Source: Dryas octopetala
Lineage: Eukaryota > Streptophyta > Magnoliopsida > Rosales > Rosaceae
Length of the DNA: 64,000 bases
NCBI GenBank assembly: GCA_963921425.1
Contig: OY992833.1
Span: 8,597,738 to 8,661,737, forward strand
Direction: 5' to 3'
This document shows, one piece after another, positions 23,164 to 33,416 of the stretch. Numbering within the stretch: the first letter of the stretch is position 1; each line of letters opens with the position of its first letter. Both the position numbers and the translations under genes were made by a program. Below the pieces are notes generated by a model that was given only the letters and a program-made list of their open reading frames with translations, was not told the DNA's origin and made no database searches.

Positions 23164-25684
23164 TGATGAGTGTGCATTTTGCATCACTTTATGATACTAA
23201 TTCCCTAACCTAGAGTGTTAGAACTCGCTATTTTGTGTTTCTTGTCTTATTTTTGTGTTTTCAGGTCAAATGGAGCAGAAATGAGAAAAAGAAGAAAATG
23301 GAGCCATTTTGGGACATTTCCTGGTCAAACCAGGAAAACGAGTGAAATCCTGGTCAAACCAGGAAAAGTGCATAAATCCTAGTCAAATGAGGATTCCTAG
23401 TCACACTAGGAAACATCAAGTCCAGAACCATCATTGCAGAGCCAGAAATGTGAAATCCTGATTCGAACAGGAAATCCTGGTTGAACCTAACCCAACTAGG
23501 AAACCTAACCCAACTAGGGAAAGGAGTCCTAGTGACACTAGGAGACCCCAGGGTCAATATGGTCATTACGAGAAGTCGAAATGGATAAGGAATCTCTCAT
23601 TTTCAAGAAATCCTAGTTGCACCAGGAAATGTTTTTCAAGGTTCCAGAAGCTTCCAGAAGGTGGTGCACATCCATGGAAATGAATGGAGGGAAGAAATGA
23701 ATTTGAATTCAAATGGAAATGAGGGGCAAAATGGGAAGTCAAAAGTGTAGGGCCCATGGGCCCTAGGGATGCCGAACCAAGTGGGCCATGCATGCACATG
23801 CATGGGCCCAAATCCTAGCAGCCCAAAAGCCACACGCAAGGAGGTAGATGGCAGCCATGCATGCGCATGCATGCCATTCAAACCCTAGCAAGACAAGGGG
23901 CCATGCGCAAGCCCAAAGGTGACAAGCCCAAGATGGAAGCCCATGGAGTGAAACCCTAGCCCATCTTGTGCAAGCAACTGAAGCCCAACATGGAAGCCCA
24001 ACATACAAGCCCAAAGCCCGAGACTACCAGCCCATGCGCCAAGGAGGGACCCTAGCTAGGCTAGGCGTGAGCCACTTAAGCCCAAAGGGAGCAGCCCATG
24101 CCGCAAGCCCAAGGTGCAGCCAGCCCTAGCTGATGCCGCAAGGAACTAGGAAAGCAAACCCTAGCCAGCCGCAAGTTGCTCTTCCTTGCCTCTCAAGGAA
24201 GGCTTCTCCTATTTAAACCCCCTCCATTCAGACTTTGAGGATCACTTTTTCTCCTCCTAGTTCAGCCGAAACCTCTCCCCCTCCTAGTTTTATTTTTCTG
24301 TTTTAGGATTTTATTTTCAGCTTTTATTTCTCTTGTAAGGTGAGCCGAATTCAGAGAGAGACTTAGAGAGAGGGTGGCGTGACAAGTGAGAAGGAAGGAC
24401 CACCTGCTGCCGCAAGCCCAAGCTCACCTTGCCGTGAGCCAATTGCTTGTGTTAGGTGCCTCCTTCTTCCTCTCTCCTTGCCGCAGCCCCCATGTGCTTG
24501 CACCTCTGATTTTTGCTTTCTTTTTCCTTCTAGTTTCAGATTTAATGTTGGATATTGGTTTCTGAATTTATTTAATTTATAGCTTTGGTTCTGATTTTAG
24601 TTAGTTGTTATTTAATCTTTGCAATCTGATTTTATTTAGTTATCTCTTTATTGCTTTCAATTCATGTTGCTGAGTTCCCTTTGTTTATGCTTTTAATTTC
24701 TTTAATTTTACGTTTCTGATTTCATTTAAATTATGCACTTTAAATTAGTTGTTTAGTTTATGCTTCTAAGTTTGTTTAATTTGCGTTTCTGATTTCCGTT
24801 AACAAGCATGAATTGGGATTTTATTTATTTGTTGCTGTTTTGTTTCTTTTATTTGTTTTATTTAATTATGTAGGTTAGTTATTCTATCTTGCATGTTAGT
24901 TGTAGGTCGATTAATGGATTCGTATGCTTTAACAAATCGTTTATCCGTCTCTTGGTCTGTTAGTTTGATGTTTGCACATATTAAATTTCCATTATCTATT
25001 AGAACCCCCGTCACTAGTTGTTTGCATCCTTTGACTGGCCACCTTAGGGTAATTGCATCTAGTTTATCTGTTAGGTTTAGCTGTGAAATAGTCAAAGATA
25101 CTAAACCACAAGTAACAAGGGAATAAGGGATTATTCTTGGTAGTGGGGTTGGGCGACCTCTATAAGGAAATAGTCAAAGCTTATATGTTGTGCATGTTTG
25201 ACGTTCTCATAAAACTTAATGACTCCTGCATGGGTAACAGCTGCCTTAGCTTGAACTAGGGAACATGTAGGTTAACTAGCTAAGGAAGGGCCAAGAAGCT
25301 CTTAGTTTATGCATTAGGAGAACAATGGCGAGAAAGTAACTAGCCAAACCTTTTTAGCTGTCAAACTTTAATATGTTGTGTTCAAATTAACTGTCATTAG
25401 CCTTGGATGGTTATTGCATGCTTATCTGATTTGAAACTGAAAATTAACCTTGCAAGATAGAATAAAGTGTGTGTGCGTGTGGTGATGTGTGTGTGTGTTT
25501 CCATCTTTCAAAACCCCCCATTTAGTTATTCTAGTGATTATTTGCACTGATTTGTTGTATATTAACCATTCCCTGTGGGATCGACCTCGTGCTTGTACGC
25601 TTTGCTACTGATGCGATTCGTGCACTTGCGAGTAAACTTAGAATGAGATAATTGTTTATTTTGTTCTAAGAAAACACATCAACA
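23164..25684 (+). repeat. A2 3' LTR (type A)
   Basis: 2521 bp, nearly identical to the 5' LTR of A2. It ends CACATCAACA directly before the second AGGAT and the resumption of B1 coding sequence. Confidence 0.94.
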
Positions 25685-25689
25685 AGGAT

Positions 25690-28127
25690 GAGGAAGAGGA
25701 GGAAAGAAAGAAACAAGAAAAGCACATTGCTACGCGTGCTAGCAAGAAGGCCGAGATTACTTCCTCTATTCCAAGAGCTCCGTTGCCTTTCCCTCAACGT
25801 CAATGGAAGCAGAATAAGGATGAGCAAGCCAAGGAAATTTTAGAGATGTTTAAGAAAGTGGAAATCATCATTCCTTTGCTTGATGCTATTCAGCAGATTC
25901 CTAAGTATGCCAAGTTCTTGAAGGAATTGTGCACACACAAGAGAAAATTCAAAGAACATGAACAGGTGTGTCTAAGTGAAGAAGTCAGTGCTGTTTTACA
26001 AAGAAAGTTGCCGCCCAAGTTGAAGGACCCTGGCAGTTTTACGATTCCTTGTTTGGTTGGGGATCATAAGTTTGAGAAGGCATTGCTGGATTTGGGAGCA
26101 AGTATTAATTTGATGCCGTATTCAGTTTTCGCACAGTTGGGCATAGGAGATCTTAAACCTACTAGTGTTACTCTTCAATTGGCAGATCGTTCAGTAAAGG
26201 TTCCGAAAGGTGTGGTTGAAGATGTGCTGGTTCGGGTTGCAGATTTGATCATGCCCGCTGATTTTATCATTCTTGAAATGGAGGACACCCCAATTAGAGG
26301 GAATGAGCTACCGATCATATTGGGAAGACCGTTCATGGCCACAGCGAACACCAAGATTGATGTGAGTAATGGGAAGTTGACAATGTCTGTACTTGGTGAA
26401 ACGGTTGAGTTTGATGTTTTTGGTGCAATGAAGTATCCAAAGGAGGAGGATGATTGCCTAAGGATTGATAGTTTGGACCCATTGGTTGAGGAAGTGGGCG
26501 TAACTAATCTTGCAGAAGATACATTGGAGGTTGCTTTGGGAGCACTCGAGTCTAGTGAGTTGGAAGAAAACGTGGAAACAACTCCTACACGTTTGGAGGG
26601 CACCCGACCTCTCAGAAATAAGTGGTTCAACCAGTTTGAAATGTTAGTGCCTACGAATCAAAAGACGCTTCCTTCTATTGAGCAAGCACCTAAATTGGAG
26701 CTGAAACCGTTACCGGAGCACTTGAAATATGCATTTTTGGGAGAAAATGAGACTTTGCCTGTGATTATTGCAGCTAATTTGAGTGCAGGCGAGGAAGAAA
26801 GACTCCTGAGAGTCTTGAAGGAAAATCGGTTAGCATTGGGGTGGACCATAGCCGATATCAAGGGAATCTCACCCACAGTGTGTATGCACAGAATTTTACT
26901 TGAGGAGGAATCCAAGCCTACTCGTGATGCCCAAAGAAGACTGAATCCAACTCTGAAGGAAGTTGTACGTAATGAGGTAATCAAATTGTTGGATGTTGGT
27001 ATTATTTATCCTATTAGTGATTCAAAGTGGGTTAGTCCTGTTCAAGTAGTGCCAAAGAAAAGTGGTATTACTGTGGTGAAGAATGAGCATAATGAGTTGG
27101 TTCCCCAAAGGACACAAACCGGTTGGCGTGTTTGTATTGACTATCGGAAGCTGAACACCGCGATAAGAAAGGATCATTTTCCTTTGCCATTTATTGACCA
27201 GATGTTAGAAAGGTTGGCTGGCCATAGTCACTATTGCTTTTTGGATGGTTATAGTGGGTACAATCAGATTGCTATTGCGCCCGAGGATCAAGAGAAGACC
27301 ACTTTCACATGTCCATTTGGTACGTTCGCTTATAGGAGGATGCCATTCGGATTGTGCAATGCACCTGCAACATTTCAGAGATGCATGATGTCTATTTTCT
27401 CTGACATGGTGGAACGAATCATTGAGGTATTTATGGATGATTTTTCTGTTTTTGGTTCGTCTTTTGATGCATGTCTGGATAACTTGTCTTTAGTTCTGAA
27501 AAGATGTCAAGAAGCCAATCTAGTGCTTAATTGGGAGAAATGTCACTTCATGGTTCAACAAGGGATAGTATTGGGTCATGTGATTTCAAAAGAGGGCATA
27601 CAAGTTGATAAGGCCAAGATTGATGTGATTCAAAGATTGCCGCCTCCATCGAGTGTTAAGGAAGTAAGAAGTTTCCTAGGCCATGCTGGGTTTTATAGGA
27701 GGTTCATTAAGGATTTTGCCAAGATCTCCAGGCCTTTGTGCACCTTATTGCAAAAAGAGGTGAATTTCGAGTTTAATGAGGATTGCTTGGTTGCATTTAA
27801 CAAGTTGAAGAAGCTACTCACTTCTGTCCCAATCATTATGCCACCCGATTGGAACTTGCCGTTTGAGCTTATGTGTGATGCAAGTGATTATGCAGTTGGA
27901 GCTGTTTTGGGTCAGAGAGTTGATAAGCTGCCACATGTGATCTATTATGCAAGCAGGACTCTGAATGATGCACAGTTGAACTATTCTACTACAGAGAAGG
28001 AGTTGCTTGCTGTGATCTTTGCCTTGGAGAAATTTAGAAGTTATTTGATTGGGTCTAAGATCACCGTCTACACGGATCATGCCGCTCTCAAGTATTTGCT
28101 GAACAAAAAGATGCAAAGCCGAGGTTG
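25690..28127 (+). pseudogene. B1 gag-pol, second part: gag end, protease, reverse transcriptase, RNase H
   Basis: This continues the frame of 16014-17375. A charged gag tail leads to a retropepsin-like protease with active site DLGA (aspartate codon 26089) and ILGRPF near 26320. Then comes the reverse transcriptase (CIDYRKLN, FLDGYSGYNQI, TCPFGTFAYRRMPFGLCNAPATFQ), whose catalytic FMDD is at 27430-27441. RNase H follows, with aspartate in CDASD (27877), TEKELLA and YTDH. FMDDFSVFG is typical of Athila. One A is missing from the run at 28104-28108 compared with H0, so translation leaves the frame and stops at 28125-28127. Until then the enzymes look intact. Confidence 0.92.
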
Positions 28128-29582
28128 ATTAGATGGACTCTGTTGCTACAGGAATTTGATATTGAGATCAAAGACAAGAAAGGTTGTGAAAATGTGGTAG
28201 CAGACCATTTGAGTAGACTCGTCAATGAGGAACAGTCTGAAGAGCACACACTACCGTTACGAGAGTCATTTCCGGACGAGCAGCTTTTTGCCATCTTGAC
28301 TACTCCATGGTATGCTGACATAGCTAATTATTTAGCAAGTGGAGTGTTGCCCAATGATCTGACACACTACCAAAGGAAGAAGTTTTTGCATGATGTCAGA
28401 CAGTATGTGTGGGATGATCCTTATTTGTTCAAATATGGGTCAGATCAGTTGATAAGACGATGTGTACCGGAAATAGAGCAGAGGAATGTCATTGAGATGT
28501 GTCATTCTAAAGAGTGTGGAGGCCATGGAGGAGGAACTAAGACTGCTTACATGGTTCTTCAAGCAGGTTTCTTTTGGCCTACTATTTTTCATGACTGTCC
28601 TCAGTTTTACCTCACATGCGATAGATGTCAAAAGATGGGAAATATTTCTGCTCGTGATTAGATGCCGCTGAACTTTATGTTGGAAGTTGAGATCTTTGAT
28701 GTTTGGGGAATAGATTTCATGGGGCCATTTCCATCTTCTTTTGGATACGAGTACATTCTGGTTGGAGTTGATTATGTGTCTAAGTGGGTGGAAGCTGTCG
28801 CTTGTAGAACTAATGATGCTCGAGTGGTCTTGAATTTCCTTAAGACCAATATCTTTGCACGATTTGGTACCCCGAGAGCAATCATTAGTGATGGGGGATC
28901 GCATTTTTGCAATAAGCTGTTTGAGGCCGTGATGAAGAAATATGGAATAAGGCATAAAGTGGCTACTCCCTACCATCCTCAGACGAGTGGGCAAGTGGAA
29001 ATATCGAATCGTGAGATTAAGTTCATTTTGGAAAGAACGGTGCTCGCCAATAGGAAGGATTGGTCTACCAAGCTTAATGATGCATTGTGGGCTTATCGCA
29101 CCGCTTACAAGACACCCATTGGAATGTCTCCGTTTCGACTGATCTATGGGAAAGCCTGTCATTTACCAGTTGAGCTTGAACATAAGGCATATTGGGCGAT
29201 TAAGAAGTTCAATTTTGATATTCATGCCGCTGGTGAGAAAAGGAAGTTGCAACTTAGTGAGCTGGAGGAAATACGACATTTCGCATATGAGAATGCTAAG
29301 TTATACAAAGAAAGGACCAAGAGGTACCATGATAAGAATCTACGTCCGCGAGAATTTTTTGTTGGAGGGAAGGTGTTATTATATGATACAAGATTATGTC
29401 TCTTCCCAGGCAAGTTGCGTTCAAGATGGACCGGACCTTATGAGGTGATTAGAGTGTTTCCCTATGGTACAGTTGAAATCAAGAATCCGAAGAATGGGAA
29501 CATATTTAAGGTCAATGGTCATCGTGTGAAACCTTTCCTTGAACCTGATTTTGAGCTGAACCAAGAGAAAATTGATTTCTAG
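28128..29582 (+). pseudogene. B1 gag-pol, third part: integrase
   Basis: In the frame following the one-base deletion, this reads the RNase H-integrase linker ([18 protein letters not shown]), then an HHCC zinc-binding domain (about 28500-28640; two histidines, then CDRCQKMG). A TAG at 28659-28661 replaces what looks like GAG. The frame then continues to the DDE core: aspartates at 28713 (WGIDFMG) and 28890 (ISDGG) and glutamate at 28998 (SGQVE). Thirty-five residues lie between the last two, a DD35E arrangement. The C-terminal part includes [11 protein letters not shown]. No chromodomain follows. Product: cDNA insertion enzyme, here disabled by the stop and the upstream frameshift. Confidence 0.92.
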
Positions 29583-31311
29583 TATAAGACTAGGTCTGGC
29601 TGAAGACGTGAAACTTAGCGCTTCTTGGGAGGCAACCCAAGGGATGGATGACGACGAGGAGGTGATTTTGTACATATGCGTGGGCAAGCCATTGTCACAT
29701 CAGCCAAGGTACGTTTTCACCCTCTCTTTGCTCCGTTCATTAGTTTTGTTTTATTTGATGTTTTTCCCTTTTCATTACATTGTGCATTACATTTGTCATT
29801 CATTTAAACATTGAGGACAATGTTTCTTTTAAGTTTGGGGGTGGGGAATGCGACGCATTTTTCGTTTTTAGTGTGTAAAAAAAAAAAAAAATATTTTGAG
29901 TCTTTTTGTTTGTTTGGTTGTCTTGAGTCCCCAACTAATTGATTTCATTATGTATGGTTATTTTGAGCATGTCTAGCTTGTATATATGGTATGTATTCTT
30001 CTTTATCTAGTATTGTTTCGTAACATGCTTTACAACTCTATGAAGTGGGCCTTGTTTTCATAAACTTAAGTGATAACTTGCATGACTAGAGATGCATGTA
30101 CTTAATAGAGTAGACTTGTATGACCTAAGTGAGCTTTTGAGCCCTGTACTTCAATTCTTGAGTGTTGACATTACTCTAAAATTTTCGTGTCATATAAAGT
30201 CGTTGTGATCTCATTATTCTTTCTTTTGATTAAGTACTTGGAATATAATTGTGAATCAATAAGCTAGAACTTCTCAATTATTCTATTCAAAGCATGGATA
30301 TAACTACATGAATCTTAGGAGATGATATTAGGCCTTGTTTGTTTTTAACCCATAGCCTAAGGCCTACCCTGTGTTATTTCCTAGTCAAACAATTTGAGCC
30401 TAATGACCTTTTCTTTGTTTACCCCTATACCAAACCCTAAGTTTGGGGGAGTTTCACTCCTCAACCTGTTTACCTTACTGATGGATTTGCATTGAGCTAA
30501 TGAAGCTGTGAGGTTAAAAAGAAATGTGTGTGCATAGCTTGGAAGAGAATGAGTTATGCTTAAGAGTGTTTGTCGTTCCCTTTCAACAAAAAAAAAAAAA
30601 TCAAGAATCAAAAATCAAAGGGAAGGGACGATTTCAAAAGATGGAAGTGGAAAGGTGTTCGAATTTGAGCTATGAGTGCAAAATTATGAAGGAATGCCTC
30701 CATTATTGTTTGGTGCAAATCCACAGTCTGTAGCCCTTTGTTATCCGTTTCATTTCAATACCCTATCCTAACCTAAGCCTCCATTACAACCCTTATTAAA
30801 GCCCTACTTGATCTTGGGAGAATTGTAGTTCATTATGTGGAGTCTAGATAAAAGGGAAGCTTATGGTTATTGATTCTGTTTCAAGTATTTTAATTCCTTC
30901 TATTGAGATCAGTGTTTCAATGTGCTTTTCTTTCATGATTAATATGTGAGCTTTTTGTAGTTGTTTATCATATCATCTCTCACATATACTTGAGTGCACG
31001 TATTGACCCAATATCTGAGCGTTTTATTATTGAGAGTATGCCTTAGTGAGAATTGAAGTTGAATCTATTTTGTGTATGCTGATTTAGTCTTGTTTGTCTA
31101 ACCACTTGAGTTTGTGTCAAGGATGGTCTATATATTTCATGGAGGAGTAAGGTATGTTAATTGAAGCATTATTAGAGATTGAGGAATAAATTCTATATGT
31201 ATCTTGCTTGACTATGCTATTTATGGCTGTACTTATGAAATCATGTGTTGGGATGTTTTGAGTCTGTCTTGAGTCTTTTCTTTATTCTTTTTGCTCGAGG
31301 ACTAGCAAAAT
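29583..31311 (+). other. B1 noncoding 3' region with conserved hairpins
   Basis: There is no env-like gene. Hairpin 1 is CTTGGGAGGCAACCCAAG (29624-29641), 42 nt after the stop, in a block GGCTGAAGAC...GCGCTT/TAGCGCTT shared with E1, A2 and E5. Hairpin 2 is ACATTGAGGACAATGT (29808-29823), followed by AAGTTTGGGGGTGGGG (29831-29846). Hairpin 3 is CCAAACCCTAAGTTTGG (30430-30446), running into GGGGGAG. An A-run lies at 29878-29890. The remaining sequence is AT-rich and clearly homologous in patches to the 3' regions of the gag-pro elements. Confidence 0.75.
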
Positions 31312-31326
31312 CTAAGTTTGGGGGTG
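31312..31326 (+). other. B1 polypurine tract
   Basis: CTAAGTTTGGGGGTG directly precedes the TGTTGAGTG start of the 3' LTR. It is identical to the tract of the non-autonomous elements. Confidence 0.9.
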
Positions 31327-33416
31327 TGTTGAGTGCTCATTTTACACTATTTTAAGATACTAACTCCCTAACTCAGAGTGCAAGAACTCGATATTTTGTG
31401 TGTTGTTAGTTTGTTTTTGTTTTTATAGGATAAAATGAGCAAAGAAGAGAAAAGAAGCCAAAAGGACCATTTTTAGACATTTCCTGGTCAAACCAGGAAA
31501 ACAAGAGAAATCCTGGTCAAACCAGGAAAGGGGCCGAAATCCTAGTCGAATGAGGATTCCTAGTCACACTAGGAAACATCAAGTTCAGAACCATCATTGC
31601 GGAGCCAGAAATGAGAAATCCTGATTGGAACAGGAAATCCTGGTTGAACTAGGAAACCTAACCCAACTAGGGAAAGGAGTCCTAATGACACTAGGAGACC
31701 CCAGGGGCAATATGGTCATTACGAGAAGTCAAAATGGATAAGGAATCCTTCATGTACAAGAAATCCTAGTCACACTAGGAAATGTTGGTCAAAGTCAACT
31801 CTACAAAGTCAATGTTCCAGAAGCTTCTAGAAGGTGGTGGACATCCATGGGAATAAATGGAGGGTAGAAATGAATTCGAATTCAAATGGAAATGAGGGGC
31901 AAAATGGGAAGTCAAAGTTAATGCTCAAGGGTCAACTATGAAAAGTCAACAAGTCAAAAGGGCCATGGGCCTATGCAAATGCCGAAATCTGAGGGGCCAT
32001 GCATGCATGCATGCACCAGCCCAAGATGAAGCCCAATGCGCAAGCCTGAAGGTGGCAGCCATGAAGTGAAATCCTAGGGGGCTGGCGTGTGGCACTTAAG
32101 CCCAAAGCCAAAGCCTTGCCGCAAGCCCAAAGCCTTCCCTAACCCTAGCAGCAGCCGCATCTCTCTTTTCCTTGCCTCCCAAGGTTTCCTCTCCTACTAA
32201 TCTCTATAAATACATGTCTTCAATTCAGAAAAAGGGTTCTGAAGTGAGTTTTCTTCTCTTTTATTTTCGAAAACCCTAGCTAGTGTTTCTTCCTTGTCCT
32301 TGCCACAGCCCCCATCACCTCCTTCTCTTATCTTTATTTTTCTGCTACAGCCACCTATCTTTGTGTTCTTTTATTTTTTGGCTGAACTGAAGAAGGAGGA
32401 GGAAGTCACGCTGCAGCCACCACCACCTAGTCACGCCACCTTGCAGCCACACCGTCCAAGGGTGGAGCCGCCTCCACCTCGTCATCCGTGGCTTGATTTC
32501 TTTTTCCCTTTCTTTTATTTTAATTGTTTTAATTATGCTTTCTTTATTTATGGATTTAATTATGTGTAGCTGAATATTGGGCTAGGGCTAGGATGAAGCC
32601 CTAGCGATGCTGCTTACTCTCACTATGGATTATTGATTTTTAATTATTTACATGTTGACAAATCTTGGATCTCTGTTTAAATTGAATCTATTTGTTTCGC
32701 ATCTTTGACTGATCACCTTAGGTTGCATGCATCTAGATATATGTTGTGAAACTAAATAAGCTCGAAAGGATGATAGTTTCAATAGGCAACAAATGGATAT
32801 CCTAAGATAATATTCATGAGAAAAGGGATCATAGAGGACATAGGGTACATTAATTTGGAGCTATGCGCTATGTGTTTATCACTCTCACAGATCGTAATGA
32901 CTCTTGCATGGGTAACAGCTGCCTTAGCTTAGCACTAGGGAACATGCAAGTTAACTGGCTAAGGAAGGCCCAAGAAGCTCTTAGTTTATGCACAGTAAGG
33001 GGAGTAATTGCTAAAAGTAACTAGCCAAACCTTTTAGTAGACGAACTTTGTTGACATGTTTATATATTGATTGTTAATATCCATAGTAGAGTGAATGGTA
33101 TGCTAGTGGTGGATTCTAACCCCTAGTGTTTCTTTATTATTGTTTTATCCAAATTCATTCAGTTGTTATTTTAAAGTTTTGTCATTTATCTGTTAGTTTG
33201 TCTAGTCTCAAAAACCAATCAAAACCCCCCATTTGCGTGTGTGAGTTAGAGTTGATTTAATCGAATTTAATTAAGTTAGTGATCATAACACTAGTACAAT
33301 TCTCCGTGGGATCGACCTCGTATTTGTAAGCTTTGCTACTCCGCGATTCGTGCACTTGCGAGTTAACCTAGAGCTCAGAAAAGGTTATTTAATTTGCTCT
33401 AGGAAAACATACAACA
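31327..33416 (+). repeat. B1 3' LTR (type B)
   Basis: 2090 bp, ending ACATACAACA at the ACGCC target duplication. It has 13 bp (near 31917) that the 5' LTR lacks, and about nine or ten single-base differences. Confidence 0.93.

Larger units (their letters stand above)
17376..25684 (+). mobile_element. A2: non-autonomous type-A element inside B1 gag
   Basis: A2 has a 5' LTR (17376-19897), primer site, gag-protease remnant, 3' region, polypurine tract and 3' LTR (23164-25684). It is 8.3 kb and complete at both ends, with exact TSD AGGAT (17371-17375 and 25685-25689). I count about a dozen LTR-LTR differences in 2.5 kb. It is the innermost and so the latest event of the main nest. It encodes neither capsid nor RT, so it must have been mobilised by proteins from other elements. 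Confidence 0.94.
13798..33416 (+). mobile_element. B1: autonomous Athila element, nearly complete
   Basis: B1 has a 5' LTR (13798-15874), tRNA-Asp primer site, gag-pol (16014-29582, split by A2), a 3' region, a polypurine tract and a 3' LTR (31327-33416). The TSD ACGCC is exact (13793-13797 and 33417-33421). Without A2 it is about 11.3 kb. I see about nine or ten substitutions and one 13-bp indel between the LTRs, so it is a young insertion. Three lesions are visible in gag-pol: the A2 insertion, one missing A near 28104-28108, and a TAG at 28659. No env-like gene follows integrase. Confidence 0.93.

Noticed and set aside
29583-29814. Possible env-like gene after B1 integrase
   Set aside because: No long open frame, signal peptide or membrane segment is found between the integrase stop and the polypurine tract of B1.
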